From contig NZ_WBVS01000002.1 in assembly GCF_009193305.1 (NCBI RefSeq), positions 62,001 through 126,000 of the forward strand: DNA of 64,000 bases, given 5' to 3'. The notes beneath the pieces were generated by a model that made no database searches, was not told the origin of the DNA, and saw nothing but the letters and a program-made list of their open reading frames with translations. Within the stretch, counting starts at the first letter, position 1. Each line of letters starts with the position of its first letter. This document shows, in pieces, positions 32,032 to 41,824 of the stretch. The DNA comes from Bifidobacterium cebidarum (lineage in GTDB: Bacteria; Actinomycetota; Actinomycetes; Actinomycetales; Bifidobacteriaceae). The translations under genes were made by a program, and so were the position numbers.

Positions 32032-34784
32032 CAGCCCGTGTTCTGCAGGCCTGCGGCGACGCCGGAGACGGTGCAGAGGATGAGATAGATGAAGCCTGCC
32101 TGCTGGCTCTGGCTGAGTTCTTCCTTATCCACCTTCTTACGCAGCGAACGCAGAGCCAGCACCTGGGTGACGGACAGTGCATCCACGTAAGGAGAACGAA
32201 TGCGGATAGCTTGGCCAAGCACGTGACGGTGCTGCAGCGGCCACTTGTCGCCGACGATGTCGAGCACCCACTTGCGGGTGAGCTCCATTTCGCTGAGCAC
32301 CTTCTCATTGAGGTCTTCGCGGTCGCCCAGAGCGAGGTACATCTTGGCGATGCGCTCGTCCGTCTTGGCAAGGGACATCTCAATGTTGTCGATGAAGGTG
32401 GAGAACAGCGGCCATTCCTCGTAGGCTTCGCGCAGCGTCTTCAGGTCGCCGAACTTCTCGCATGCGGTACCGAGGCCGTACCAAGCGGCCAGGTTGATGC
32501 GAGCCTGAGCCCAGGAGAAGATCCACGGAATCGTACGCAGATCGTCCAAGGACTTGGCGCCGAGACCACGCTTTGCCGGGCGGGAGCCGATCGGCAGCAG
32601 GCCGATCTCGGTCAGCGGCGTCACGGTGGAGAACCACTGAGCGAAATCAGGCGTGTGCAGCAGGTCGAGGAAGCGCTCGTGAGCGGCATCATCGAGCGCG
32701 TGCGCCATGTCGGCGTACTTCTCGGTCATGTCGGTGTTGCGCTTTTCCACGCTCGGGGCGGACTGCAGCAGGGTTGCCGCGGCCACGGACTCCACGTGGC
32801 GGATGGCGAGCACCGGGTTGCCGTAACGGGCGAAGATGACCTCGCCCTGCTCGGTGAGCTTGAAGCGGCACTTCACGGAACCGACCGGCTGGGCCAGCAC
32901 CGCACGATTGGCCGGGCCGCCGCCACGACCAACGGCACCGCCGCGGCCATGGAACAGAGTCAGGTCGATATCGTGCGATTCGGCCCACTTGGCGATGCGC
33001 TCCTGGGCGGAGTGCAGGGCCAGGGTTGCGGAAGTCGGGCCGGCGTCCTTCGAGGAATCGGAGTAGCCGAGCATGACCTCGAGCTTGTTGCCGGTGGCCT
33101 TCAGACGAGCCTGGACTTCGGGGATCTTGATCATTTCCTCGAGCACATCCACCGAGTTCTGCAGATCCTCAAGCTGTTCGAACAGCGGAATCACGTCGAT
33201 GGTGGGCACGTCCTCCGGGTGGGCGAAGGCCAGACGGTTGAGCTCGTAGACATCCTTGATGTTCTGCGCGCTCTTCGTGAAGGAGATGATGTAGCGGCGT
33301 GCGGCCTTGGTGCCGTTGCGCTTCTGGATGGAACCCAGGGCGCGGAAGGTGTCGAGCACCTCGTGGGTCATCGGCTGCAGATCGCCGCGCTCGCCGTGCA
33401 GGCCGTGCTCGCGGATGTCCGCAAGGGCGCGGGAGTGCACCACGGAATGCTGGCGGAACTCCATCTCGACCATGTGGAAGCCGAAGGTCTCGGCCTGCCA
33501 GATCAGATCCTGCAGCGGGCCGTAGGCGGAGCGCTTGGCACCGGCGTCGGCCAGGGACTGCTGCACGGTCTTCAGATCGGCGATGTAGTCATCGCAGGTG
33601 TGATACATCAGATCGGCGTCACGCTCGATGGTGTAGTGCAGACGATCGGCAATCACCAGCATGACTGCGCGGTGCAGTTCCTTGGTGGAAATCAGGGCGG
33701 CCTTATCGGTCAGGCGCTCGCTCATTTCCTTCTGGTGACTCCACAGGATGCGCAGTGCAGAGCTCGGCGGCGTGGTCTCGGCTTCCATCGTGAGGTTGCG
33801 GCCCACAGTGCGGGTGGCTTCCTCAAGGGCGGCGAGCACGTGATCGGAGAACTTGCGTGCCACCTGGCGGCTGACCTTGGCGGTCACGTTCGGGTTGCCG
33901 TCGCGGTCGGAGCCGATCCAGCTGCCGGGGTGGAAGAATGCCGGGCAAACCGGCGGCACCAAGCCGGCCTTATCGCCCAAGACCCAGTCGTCGAAGCGGC
34001 GGTAGACCTTGGGGATGGTGTGGAACAGGGTGTTGTCGAAGATGTCGAGAATCGTGTCGGCTTCCTCAACGGGGGTCGGCTTCTTCAGTGCGATCGGGGA
34101 AGTGCGGAACAGGGCGTCGATCTCGTTGTAGAGACGGCGGCAGTTCTCCTTCTTATCCGATCCGCCAAGAATCTTGTGCTCTTCGAGCAGCTCGGAGATG
34201 CGGCGAATCTTGCCTTCCACGGCCTTACGGCGAGCCTCGGTGGGGTGGGCGGTGAAGACCGGGTGGAACTCGAGCCTGTCGAGCAGCTCCTTGGCCTTGG
34301 CCGGGCCCATCTCGTTGATGAGCTGATGGTAGGCGGAAGTCATTTCGTTGACCGGGTCAAAGGCCTGATCGTCGGTGACTTCGTTTTCGCGCTGGCGCAG
34401 CACGGAGACGCGGTAGTTCTCCTCGGAGAGGTTGGCCAGATGGAAGTAGGTGGCGAACGCGCGGGCCAGCAGCTGGGCGTCGTGCAGGTTCATCTTGTCG
34501 ATGACCTCAACGGCGGCCTTCAGCCCATCGTGGCCGGGGTTCGGATCCTCAACGCCACCGAAGTGCTCGGCGCTGGCCTCGACCGCGTAGTTGCGCACGG
34601 TATCGAAGGTGGCGAGCAGTTCGGGGTTGTATTCGCCCAGTACGTCGCGCAGAATCCGCAGGCACAGATCCATGTCGTACTTGAGGTTTTGGGGAAGATC
34701 ATGCTCCTCCGGGCCCTTTCGGCCGGTCCCGGTGGTGACGATGGCAGCGTCAGCCGGAGTGATCTGTTCTTCGGATGTTGCCAT
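32031..34784 (-). CDS. ppc: Phosphoenolpyruvate carboxylase
   Basis: 917 residues, normal length. Signatures include VFTAHPTEARRKA (catalytic His), MLGYSDSSKDAG and LTLFHGRGGAVGRGGGPANRAVLAQP. The C-terminus ends QNTG, the conserved family tail. It carboxylates PEP with bicarbonate to oxaloacetate, the main anaplerotic step in bifidobacteria, for aspartate-family amino acids. AAAGGAGG 5 nt before the ATG at 34784 sets the start; the frame continues 30 codons upstream. It is divergent from the ThrE-like exporter, an interesting pairing because threonine derives from oxaloacetate. Confidence 0.97.
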   Translation of the reverse strand: MATSEEQITPADAAIVTTGTGRKGPEEHDLPQNLKYDMDLCLRILRDVLGEYNPELLATFDTVRNYAVEASAEHFGGVEDPNPGHDGLKAAVEVIDKMNLHDAQLLARAFATYFHLANLSEENYRVSVLRQRENEVTDDQAFDPVNEMTSAYHQLINEMGPAKAKELLDRLEFHPVFTAHPTEARRKAVEGKIRRISELLEEHKILGGSDKKENCRRLYNEIDALFRTSPIALKKPTPVEEADTILDIFDNTLFHTIPKVYRRFDDWVLGDKAGLVPPVCPAFFHPGSWIGSDRDGNPNVTAKVSRQVARKFSDHVLAALEEATRTVGRNLTMEAETTPPSSALRILWSHQKEMSERLTDKAALISTKELHRAVMLVIADRLHYTIERDADLMYHTCDDYIADLKTVQQSLADAGAKRSAYGPLQDLIWQAETFGFHMVEMEFRQHSVVHSRALADIREHGLHGERGDLQPMTHEVLDTFRALGSIQKRNGTKAARRYIISFTKSAQNIKDVYELNRLAFAHPEDVPTIDVIPLFEQLEDLQNSVDVLEEMIKIPEVQARLKATGNKLEVMLGYSDSSKDAGPTSATLALHSAQERIAKWAESHDIDLTLFHGRGGAVGRGGGPANRAVLAQPVGSVKCRFKLTEQGEVIFARYGNPVLAIRHVESVAAATLLQSAPSVEKRNTDMTEKYADMAHALDDAAHERFLDLLHTPDFAQWFSTVTPLTEIGLLPIGSRPAKRGLGAKSLDDLRTIPWIFSWAQARINLAAWYGLGTACEKFGDLKTLREAYEEWPLFSTFIDNIEMSLAKTDERIAKMYLALGDREDLNEKVLSEMELTRKWVLDIVGDKWPLQHRHVLGQAIRIRSPYVDALSVTQVLALRSLRKKVDKEELSQSQQAGFIYLILCTVSGVAAGLQNTG

Positions 34785-34984
34785 ATAACCTCCTTTGCCG
34801 AATATTAGGTTGCTCGGTCTATTGGTCGTCCGCGGCTCCTCCGCGGTTGTTGAGGCCAATCGTTGCGAGCCCACAGCCCATATTCAACGTGGTTGTTGTG
34901 TGGCAACAGTGTATCGCCGGGTATTCGCCATTTACGTTACGAAGTCCATTTTCGCCGGTTTTTGGTCGATTGCGCGCGCTAGTA

Positions 34985-36934
34985 ATGGGAGTCGTGAGTG
35001 AGAGCCAAGAGACCCAGCATCAAGAGGAACATAAGGAGCATGGCGCCATCGCCGTGCAGCATTTCCATACCCATTCCATTCCGTTGGACATGGAGGACAT
35101 CGAGCGCGATTGGGATAAGCCCATCGCCGAGGCTGGTATCGCCGCCAAGGCAAGTGTGATCGTGCGCGTCGGCCTGTTGGATCTGAGCGCCGGCACCGGT
35201 TCGTTCCGCGTACGCGAAATGATGCATCGCATCGCGTATCCGCTTGGTGTGCATGTGCGTGCCGACGTGAATCTGACCGACATCGAAGCGGCTTGCACGG
35301 ATGGCAAGGAACGCATCACCGAAGTCATCGATCTGCCCACCACCGGCGTCAACACCGAACGTATCTGGCTGCTTGAACATTTCGCGGACTGGTTCAGCGT
35401 GAACCTCGGCGAGGAATCGATGTATCACGTGCAGCCTGAGGTGTCACAAGGCCTGATGCAGCACCTTGACACCAAGGACGCCTCCCAGGTCTCCGCCAAT
35501 CTCTCCAAGCAGTTGCGCGAGGAGGAGAAGGAGGGCAAAGCCGAGGCCGCCGGGCAGGACGCCGTATTGGATGCGTTGGAGGCCGCCAGCGAGCATGTGG
35601 ATCCGGGCGAGCCGCGCGCGCATCAGCTGCATGTGCATGAAACGGACTGGTCGCAGTCGGCGATGACCCAGTCGCTGGCGGCGCGTGCCGCAGATGAGCA
35701 GGCGCGCGAGGCGGAGCAGGCTGCCGAACAGGAGGCGGTCGAGCGCGGCCAAACGGGGCAGTCGGCGCCGGACGCGATGGAATCGGACTTCCCGGATGCC
35801 GGACCCACACAGTCGGACCACTTGCAGTCGCAATCAGGAGAATCTGAGGCGCCGCGCAAACATAAGTTCGCGAATCGCAAGCCCCCCAAGGAATACGCCG
35901 AACACTTCGACCATATCGGGGCGGCGCCCAAGCCAAAGAACGCCCCCGGCATCACCGTGCGCCAGGCACATGAGCGACTCGACATGATCGAGCACCGCAA
36001 GCCGCTGTATTCGCCGGCGTTCGCGGGTCTTGCCTCAGCCATCGCCTGCGCATCCTTCGTCTTTTTGCTGGGCGGCGGTCCATACGACATGATCGGTGCG
36101 TTTGTGGGTGCCGGCCTCGGCCATTGGTTGCGTCGCCGGCTGTTCAAGCATCATCTGAACCAATTCTTCGTCACGTTCGTATGCGTGGCCGTGGCGGCGC
36201 TGGCCTGCACCGGCACCCTGCGCTTGATCGGCCTGTTCGATCCGATCGCCTTGCAGCATGACACCGCGTACATCGGTGCGATGCTGTTCGTCATCCCCGG
36301 ATTCCCGCTGATCACCAGCGGCCTTGATATGGCGAAAATCGACTTCCCCTCCGGCATTCAGAGGCTCGCCTACTTCCTGTGCATCGTGCTGATGGCCACG
36401 CTCGCGGGCTGGATGGTGGCCGCCCTGGTGCATCTGAACCCCACCGGGTTCGAGCCGTTGGGGCTGAACGTCTGGGTCAATGGCGTGCTGCGATTCGTGT
36501 TTGCGTTCCTTGGCGTGTGGGGCTTCTCGATTATGTTCAACTCGCCGCAGCGCATGTGCTTGGTAGCTGCTGTGATTGGTGCAATCACCGATACGCTGCG
36601 CTTGGAAATCGTGGATTTGGGCGTGCCTGCGGAGGCCGGTGCCTTCATCGGCGCACTGCTGGCCGGCCTGCTCGCCACGGCTTGGCGCTCCTCTGTGCGC
36701 AAAGGCTGGCTCGCGCCGCATCTCGGCTACCCGCGCATCTGCCTGACCGTGCCGTCGATCGTGATCATGGTGCCGGGCCTGTATATGTATCAGGCCATGT
36801 TCCACTTGGGTTCCTTCGATACGCAGTCCGCACTGGATTGGGCGTTCCGCGCGTTCATGGTGATCATCTGCCTGCCAATCGGTCTGGCGATGGCCCGCGT
36901 GATCACCGATAAATCCTGGCGATACGACATCTAG
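34985..36934 (+). CDS. ThrE-type threonine/serine exporter with acidic insertion
   Basis: About 649 residues. The N-terminal soluble part of ThrE/DUF1212 (GTGSFRVREMMHRIAYPLGVHVRADV) is followed by an acidic, Ala/Glu/Gln-rich linker of about 150 residues (roughly 165-310). The membrane half starts ITVRQAHERLDMIEHRKPLYSPAFAGL and continues into the second ThrE domain with about 10 membrane segments in total. Family members export threonine and serine by proton motive force. The start is unsure: the ATG at 34985 lacks a clear ribosome binding site, and the GTG at 34994 has GGGAG very close. It is divergent from ppc. Confidence 0.82.
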   Translation: MGVVSESQETQHQEEHKEHGAIAVQHFHTHSIPLDMEDIERDWDKPIAEAGIAAKASVIVRVGLLDLSAGTGSFRVREMMHRIAYPLGVHVRADVNLTDIEAACTDGKERITEVIDLPTTGVNTERIWLLEHFADWFSVNLGEESMYHVQPEVSQGLMQHLDTKDASQVSANLSKQLREEEKEGKAEAAGQDAVLDALEAASEHVDPGEPRAHQLHVHETDWSQSAMTQSLAARAADEQAREAEQAAEQEAVERGQTGQSAPDAMESDFPDAGPTQSDHLQSQSGESEAPRKHKFANRKPPKEYAEHFDHIGAAPKPKNAPGITVRQAHERLDMIEHRKPLYSPAFAGLASAIACASFVFLLGGGPYDMIGAFVGAGLGHWLRRRLFKHHLNQFFVTFVCVAVAALACTGTLRLIGLFDPIALQHDTAYIGAMLFVIPGFPLITSGLDMAKIDFPSGIQRLAYFLCIVLMATLAGWMVAALVHLNPTGFEPLGLNVWVNGVLRFVFAFLGVWGFSIMFNSPQRMCLVAAVIGAITDTLRLEIVDLGVPAEAGAFIGALLAGLLATAWRSSVRKGWLAPHLGYPRICLTVPSIVIMVPGLYMYQAMFHLGSFDTQSALDWAFRAFMVIICLPIGLAMARVITDKSWRYDI

Positions 36935-37037
36935 GGCAAGCCGGCCACAAGGCCACCATTTGAGACGCCGTTATGAGATTGTCCGTACTTTCAGGGAAGG
37001 TCGGCGGAAGAGAAAGTACTGATAAAAGGCGGTTAGT

Positions 37038-38678
37038 GTGGCAAGCGATTTCTGGATTCTGTTGGCCATGGTCATCTATTTTGCGGCCATGCTGTCCATC
37101 GGATTCGTGTATTCCAAGCGATCCAACTCATCCTCCAAAGAATATTTCGCAGGCGGCCGCGGCGTGGGGCCGTGGCTGACCGCCTTGTCCGCCGAGGCAT
37201 CGGACATGTCCGGCTGGCTGCTCATGGGCTTGCCGGGCCTTGCCTACTTCACCGGGGCCGCCGACCCGATGTGGACCGCGCTGGGCCTGGCCATCGGCAC
37301 ATACCTGAACTGGAAGATCGTGGCTCGCCGCCTCCGCCGCTATTCGGTGGTTGCCGGCGACGCCATCACCATCCCGGACTTCTTCGCCAAACGATTCCAT
37401 GACACCAAGGGCGTTGTTTCCACCATCGCCGCAATCATCATCCTGGTGTTCTTCAGCGTGTATGTGGGCAGCTGCTTCGTGACCGTGGGCAAGCTGTTCG
37501 CCGCGCTCTTCGGTTTCGACTACCACCTGATGATGATTCTGGGTGCACTGGTGGTCTTCGTCTACACCGTGGTGGGTGGCTATCTTTCCGTGGTGATGAC
37601 CGATTTCATCCAGGGTCTGCTCATGTTCTTCGCGCTGGCCGTGGTGTTCATCGGCACCGTGGCGAATGCGGGCGGCATCGAGAACACCGTGGCGTTCCTT
37701 GAGTCCATCCCGGGCTATCTTTCCGGTACCCATGTGGCCGCTCCGAAGCTTGACCCGGAGACCGGCCGACAGCTGGTCGAAGCCGGGCGCGCGGTGTTCG
37801 GCGCGCCCAAGGATTACGGCATCATCACCATCGTCTCGATGCTGGCATGGGGCCTGGGCTACTTCGGCATGCCGCAGGTGCTGGTGCGATTCCTCTCCAT
37901 CCGCAGCGTGGAGGAAGTGCGCAAGTCCCGTATCATCGCCACCTCGTGGTGCGTGCTGTCGCTGGCCAGCGCCGTGTGCATCGGCCTGGTCGGCCGCGCG
38001 ATGATGCCGACGCATCTGCTGACCGCCACCGACGCGGAGACGATCTTCATCGTGCTGGCGCAGACCCTGCTGCCGAGCTTCATGTGCGGTGTGGTGGTGT
38101 CCGGCATCTTCGCCGCTTCGATGAGCTCCAGCTCCTCATACATGATCATCGGCGCCTCGGCCATGGGCGAGAACATCTTCCGCGGCCTGTTCCACAAGAA
38201 GGCCTCCGATCGCCAGGTGATGATCGTGGCCCGTCTGACGCTGGTGCTCATGTTCATCTTCGGTGTTTTGGTGGCCTATGACCAGAACTCCTCGATCTTC
38301 CAGGTGGTCTCCTATGCGTGGGCCGGCCTGGGCGCGTCCTTTGGCCCGTTGATGCTGTGCTCGCTGTATTGGCGTCGCGCCAACAAGGCGGGTGCCGTGG
38401 CAGGCATGCTTTCCGGCACGGGCGCGGTGCTGATCTGGCATAACGTGATGAAGCCGCTGGGCGGCATCTTCGCCATTTACGAGTTGCTGCCGGCGTTCCT
38501 GATTTCGCTGCTGTGCATCGTGGCGGTGTCGCTGCTTACGGCCCGCCCCAATGAGCAGATGCTCTACGAATTCGACCACTACATGGATGACCCGCTGCCG
38601 GGCACCCTGCCTTCCGGTTCCGTGCTGGTCGACGAGCCGATGGAAGCCATGGAGGCCGAGGTCCGCGGCGGAAAGTAA
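37038..38678 (+). CDS. putP: Sodium/proline symporter (SSS family)
   Basis: 546 residues with about 13 membrane segments. SKEYFAGGRGVGPWLTALSAEASDMSGWLLMGLPG is the PutP signature (sodium-site Ser/Asp residues), followed by ARRLRRYSVVAGDAITIPDFFAKRF, GYFGMPQVLVRFLSIRS and FAASMSSSSSYMIIGASAMGENIF. Start is GTG at 37038 with AAAGGCGG upstream. It imports proline with Na+. The gene is 103 nt downstream of the ThrE-like gene and may be co-transcribed, but no functional link is evident. The 342-nt region after it contains the first 192-nt repeated element. Confidence 0.9.
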   Translation: MASDFWILLAMVIYFAAMLSIGFVYSKRSNSSSKEYFAGGRGVGPWLTALSAEASDMSGWLLMGLPGLAYFTGAADPMWTALGLAIGTYLNWKIVARRLRRYSVVAGDAITIPDFFAKRFHDTKGVVSTIAAIIILVFFSVYVGSCFVTVGKLFAALFGFDYHLMMILGALVVFVYTVVGGYLSVVMTDFIQGLLMFFALAVVFIGTVANAGGIENTVAFLESIPGYLSGTHVAAPKLDPETGRQLVEAGRAVFGAPKDYGIITIVSMLAWGLGYFGMPQVLVRFLSIRSVEEVRKSRIIATSWCVLSLASAVCIGLVGRAMMPTHLLTATDAETIFIVLAQTLLPSFMCGVVVSGIFAASMSSSSSYMIIGASAMGENIFRGLFHKKASDRQVMIVARLTLVLMFIFGVLVAYDQNSSIFQVVSYAWAGLGASFGPLMLCSLYWRRANKAGAVAGMLSGTGAVLIWHNVMKPLGGIFAIYELLPAFLISLLCIVAVSLLTARPNEQMLYEFDHYMDDPLPGTLPSGSVLVDEPMEAMEAEVRGGK

Positions 38679-38766
38679 GGCGATAGGGCGGTGTTTCCGC
38701 TATCGCAGCATCATTGTGGACTTCGATGAAGATGTTGAAACGTCTGCCGTTCCTCTTTCGCGTTGC

Positions 38767-38957
38767 ATCTCTTTTGCGAGGGGTACATCTATAACGGCGC
38801 GATTATCTATCTGCTTTGTGAGGGGTATCTGACGCCTTGCGGCCTATGTATGAGTGACGCAATTGCAACGTCTATATATGTGATTAAGCGGGATAAGTAC
38901 CCCTGCTAAAGCAGATAGATGTTTGAGGAAGACGGAATGTACCCCTGGCAAGGCAGA
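38767..38957. repeat. 192-nt four-motif element, copy 1
   Basis: Four degenerate 19-nt motifs related to ATCTGCTTTGTAAGGGGTA: two direct (38767-38785, 38809-38827) and two inverted (38898-38916, 38940-38957). Start-to-start distances are 42, 89 and 42 nt. The centre carries CCTATGTATGAGTGACGCAA (38843-38862), with T at 38863. Copy 2 at 41825-42016 has exactly the same spacing. Most of the gap 38679-39020 is this element; no coding capacity is credible. Confidence 0.85.
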
Positions 38958-39020
38958 AAACTACGTGATGCACGTGCAGTTAGTTGATGCCATTCATGAG
39001 TCTACGGGCTGAGACCACAT

Positions 39021-40568
39021 TTAATGCGTGCAATGCACACGGGTGCCAGCCACAAACGTCATTGCCACATGCTGTGGCATGGCACGCATGGCTTCTGGAG
39101 TAGTGATGGCATACGGGTCGGTGTCGAGCAACACCATATCCGCCGGGTCTCCGGGCTCAAGATGATCTCGTCCGACTGCGGTCGAAGAAGCCAGCGCCAC
39201 TTCGACAGGCAAGCACTGTTCGGGCTGGAACGGCTTTCGGTCGGAGCTTTCCGTGCCGAACACGGCGGCCGAGATGGCCAGCCACGGGTCGAGCGGTGCA
39301 ACGGGCGCATCGGAGCCCATGCGCAGTTTCGCGCCCGCATCGTGGAGTGCGCGGAATGGATAGGGGATGCCGGCCGGATTGGCCCAGAAACGGGTGATGA
39401 CGTCGCGATCGTCCATCGCATGTTGCGGCTGAATGCTGGCCGTGAGCCCCAGCTTGGCGAATCGTGGAATATCAATCGGTTTGAGCATTTGCGCGTGTTC
39501 GATGGAACCGTGGGCATGGGCTGCTTCCGCCGCGTTGAGCACAATCGTATTCGCCTCATCGCCGATGGCGTGGCAGGCGATGTCGAATCCGTGTTCAGTG
39601 GCAAGCCGCATGTAATCCTCGATTTGCTGCGGTGTGTAGCTCAATGTGCCGTAGGTCGGAGGTTCGATGCCGGAGTACGGAGTGGAGCAGTAGGCGGAGC
39701 GCGTGTTGAGGGATCCGTCTGAAATGAGCTTCATTGCGCCGACGCGGCCCAGTCCATTACTGCCTGGCAACGTTTTCCCGGTATGCCAACCGGTGTCAAT
39801 GGCTTCTTGCAGCCGTTCAGGGTATACGCCGGCGTCCACGCGCAGCTTGTTGATGCCGGCGGCAAAACGGCTGATCCATGTATTGATGTTTTCGGCCATC
39901 TCATAATCGCGAATGCCCACGATGCCTTTGGACGCTGCATCTTGCTCGGCTTCACGCAACAAACGGTCGGTTTCCTCGGCGGCGCCGGGTGCCTTGTCGA
40001 ATTGGGTATAGGCGTTGAACCATTCGAGCTCGCCAACGAGCCCGGTGCGCTCATCCACATGCACGCCAAGGCGGCGGGCGGCTGCGGAGTTCACCCAACC
40101 GCAGTGCATGTCCGCACTGGAGAGCGCCACCGGCTGTTCGCCGGTCACGGCATCGATGGCGGCAAGCGTGGGCTGCTCGTCATCGGACCAGAGCGAATGA
40201 CGGAATCGCATGCCCACCACAAAAGCGTTAGGGTCAAGTGTTCCTGAGGCGCGGCGCTCATCCAGATGCGTTTTCAACATGCTCATCGCCTCGGATGCGG
40301 AGCGAGCGTTAATCAGATCCAAACGGCCCAGCGTCTTGGCCCATTGCGTGAAATGCGTGTGGCAATCCCACAGGCCGGGAATAATCCAGAGCCCATCGGC
40401 GTCAATGGTCTCGTCTGCATCTGAATCACGATGTGCGAGGTGATTATCGCCGATGCCTAACGGGCTGACAGATTCAACAACGCCGTCCCGCAAGACGATG
40501 TCAACATGGGTCTTGGAGCCGGGAACGGCGGCATTGGCAATACGCACGGAATTACTCATAGTCGCCAT
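39021..40568 (-). CDS. YtcJ-type metal-dependent amidohydrolase
   Basis: About 515 residues. The N-terminal beta-sandwich and amidohydrolase entry motif DGLWIIPGLWDCHTHFTQWAK (HxH metal site), IACHAIGDEAN, IEHAQM and RMGSDAPVAPLDPW (metal Asp) fit the YtcJ/AepA-like branch of the amidohydrolase superfamily. The enzymes hydrolyse amides or formamides; physiological substrates are usually unknown. Start candidates are ATGs at 40571, 40568 and 40559; GGTGG lies just upstream. The gene stands within the segment bounded by the two 192-nt elements and shares no operon with neighbours. Confidence 0.82.
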   Translation of the reverse strand: MATMSNSVRIANAAVPGSKTHVDIVLRDGVVESVSPLGIGDNHLAHRDSDADETIDADGLWIIPGLWDCHTHFTQWAKTLGRLDLINARSASEAMSMLKTHLDERRASGTLDPNAFVVGMRFRHSLWSDDEQPTLAAIDAVTGEQPVALSSADMHCGWVNSAAARRLGVHVDERTGLVGELEWFNAYTQFDKAPGAAEETDRLLREAEQDAASKGIVGIRDYEMAENINTWISRFAAGINKLRVDAGVYPERLQEAIDTGWHTGKTLPGSNGLGRVGAMKLISDGSLNTRSAYCSTPYSGIEPPTYGTLSYTPQQIEDYMRLATEHGFDIACHAIGDEANTIVLNAAEAAHAHGSIEHAQMLKPIDIPRFAKLGLTASIQPQHAMDDRDVITRFWANPAGIPYPFRALHDAGAKLRMGSDAPVAPLDPWLAISAAVFGTESSDRKPFQPEQCLPVEVALASSTAVGRDHLEPGDPADMVLLDTDPYAITTPEAMRAMPQHVAMTFVAGTRVHCTH

Positions 40569-40789
40569 CATGCCACCGATGCGAAGCCAGTGCCTTACTG
40601 TGCTCATTCGGCTGACCTGCACATCGATTGGTCAGGAGAAAGATCCCGGCTACTTTGAGCACCGCAAGACTGAGTTATCCACTGAGTTATCCACATTTAT
40701 CCACCGGAAAAATGAGGCGGTCGACAGGCGTGGGCGCAAGACCTTAGACTCAATCACGCAGTTACGCATATCACGAAGGGGTGATTGTA

Positions 40790-41785
40790 ATGGGCAGTTC
40801 AATCGCATTGACGGAATTGACCGCAGTGAAGCACCAACGTATGAAAGCATGTTTCGAGATTCAGCAGCGCAGTAATTGGAGGCCACCTTATGCTCTGACG
40901 ACGTCGTTGGAGCTTCAGGCGATTGAGCTACCTCGTTTCCCTGCGAAAAGCAAAGTGCTGCGGGACGTGACATTCGTCGCGGTCCCTCATGCTAATGCCA
41001 AATACCGCGTCCATGGAGTGAAAGCGGTGATTTGGCCTTTCGCTTTGGATAAGGTGCTCGTAGAAAGGCAATTTTCCTGTACATCGCCGGTTTGCACCTG
41101 GGCCATGCTCGCCTCATATTTGGATTTGGAGGAGCTGATCGTACTCGCCGATTCGATGATGCGCCGCGACAGGCGTCTGCGCCGAGCGAGGGTTGAAGAT
41201 TTCGTGGCATATCTTGATGCTGTGGAATCGCAAGTTCAATCAACACGTGCCGCAGGAGATGCGGCGAAGCTGTTCAAGGGCTATGAGAATTGTAGACGTG
41301 CGCTGATTCTAGCGAGAAGTGGCACTGATTCCTCGATGGAGAGCCGTACTCGATTCGTTCCCTCACGGTATGGGTTGGATTGCCCTCAAGTGAATTATCC
41401 GATCTTTCTTGGGAACAGCAGAAAACCGCTTTACCTCGATATGGCTTATCCCGAATTCAAGATCTGCATCGAATATGAGGGATCTCATCATGCGGGGCAA
41501 TGGCTCAGTGATGTAAGAAGAAGGCAAGCTATCGAGGACGCTGGATGGAGTTACATTCAAGTGACCAAATTAGATATCGGTGATGAGTGCGCCGAAGAAG
41601 CACTTGCGCTACGAATTGCCAAACACATGCAGGAGATCACTGGCAAGCGTGTGGCATTGACCCGTCGCAAAACCATTCTTCAGATGTGCGATGGCCGTGG
41701 AAAGCGACGTAAGCCATTGCATGAAAGGTTGAGATTCAAACCGCTGTTGCCATTAGCGCCGTTATGCGATGAGACTCGGTATTAG
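40790..41785 (+). CDS. DUF559-like nuclease-fold protein
   Basis: 331 residues. The N-terminal 200 residues are helical, not recognised, and resemble the AbiEi-like/winged-helix regions often found in actinobacterial DUF559 proteins. The C-terminal domain has YLDMAYPEFKICIEYEGSHH followed by RRRQAIEDAGWSYIQVTK, a PD-(D/E)xK/Vsr-like pattern (Asp, Glu-x-Glu, and a basic residue). AAGGGG 8 nt before the ATG at 40790 supports the start. Codon use is visibly less G/C-biased at third positions than neighbouring housekeeping genes, suggesting acquisition. It could be a nuclease of a defence or mobile unit; activity is inferred. Confidence 0.65.
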   Translation: MGSSIALTELTAVKHQRMKACFEIQQRSNWRPPYALTTSLELQAIELPRFPAKSKVLRDVTFVAVPHANAKYRVHGVKAVIWPFALDKVLVERQFSCTSPVCTWAMLASYLDLEELIVLADSMMRRDRRLRRARVEDFVAYLDAVESQVQSTRAAGDAAKLFKGYENCRRALILARSGTDSSMESRTRFVPSRYGLDCPQVNYPIFLGNSRKPLYLDMAYPEFKICIEYEGSHHAGQWLSDVRRRQAIEDAGWSYIQVTKLDIGDECAEEALALRIAKHMQEITGKRVALTRRKTILQMCDGRGKRRKPLHERLRFKPLLPLAPLCDETRY

Positions 41786-41824
41786 CGTGCGCCCATGCAT
41801 TGCGAATACATGATATGGAAAGGT

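Noticed and set aside
38551-38832. Small plus-strand open frame across the putP end and the repeat
   Set aside because: Starts inside putP in another frame and runs into the repeated element; no ribosome binding site.
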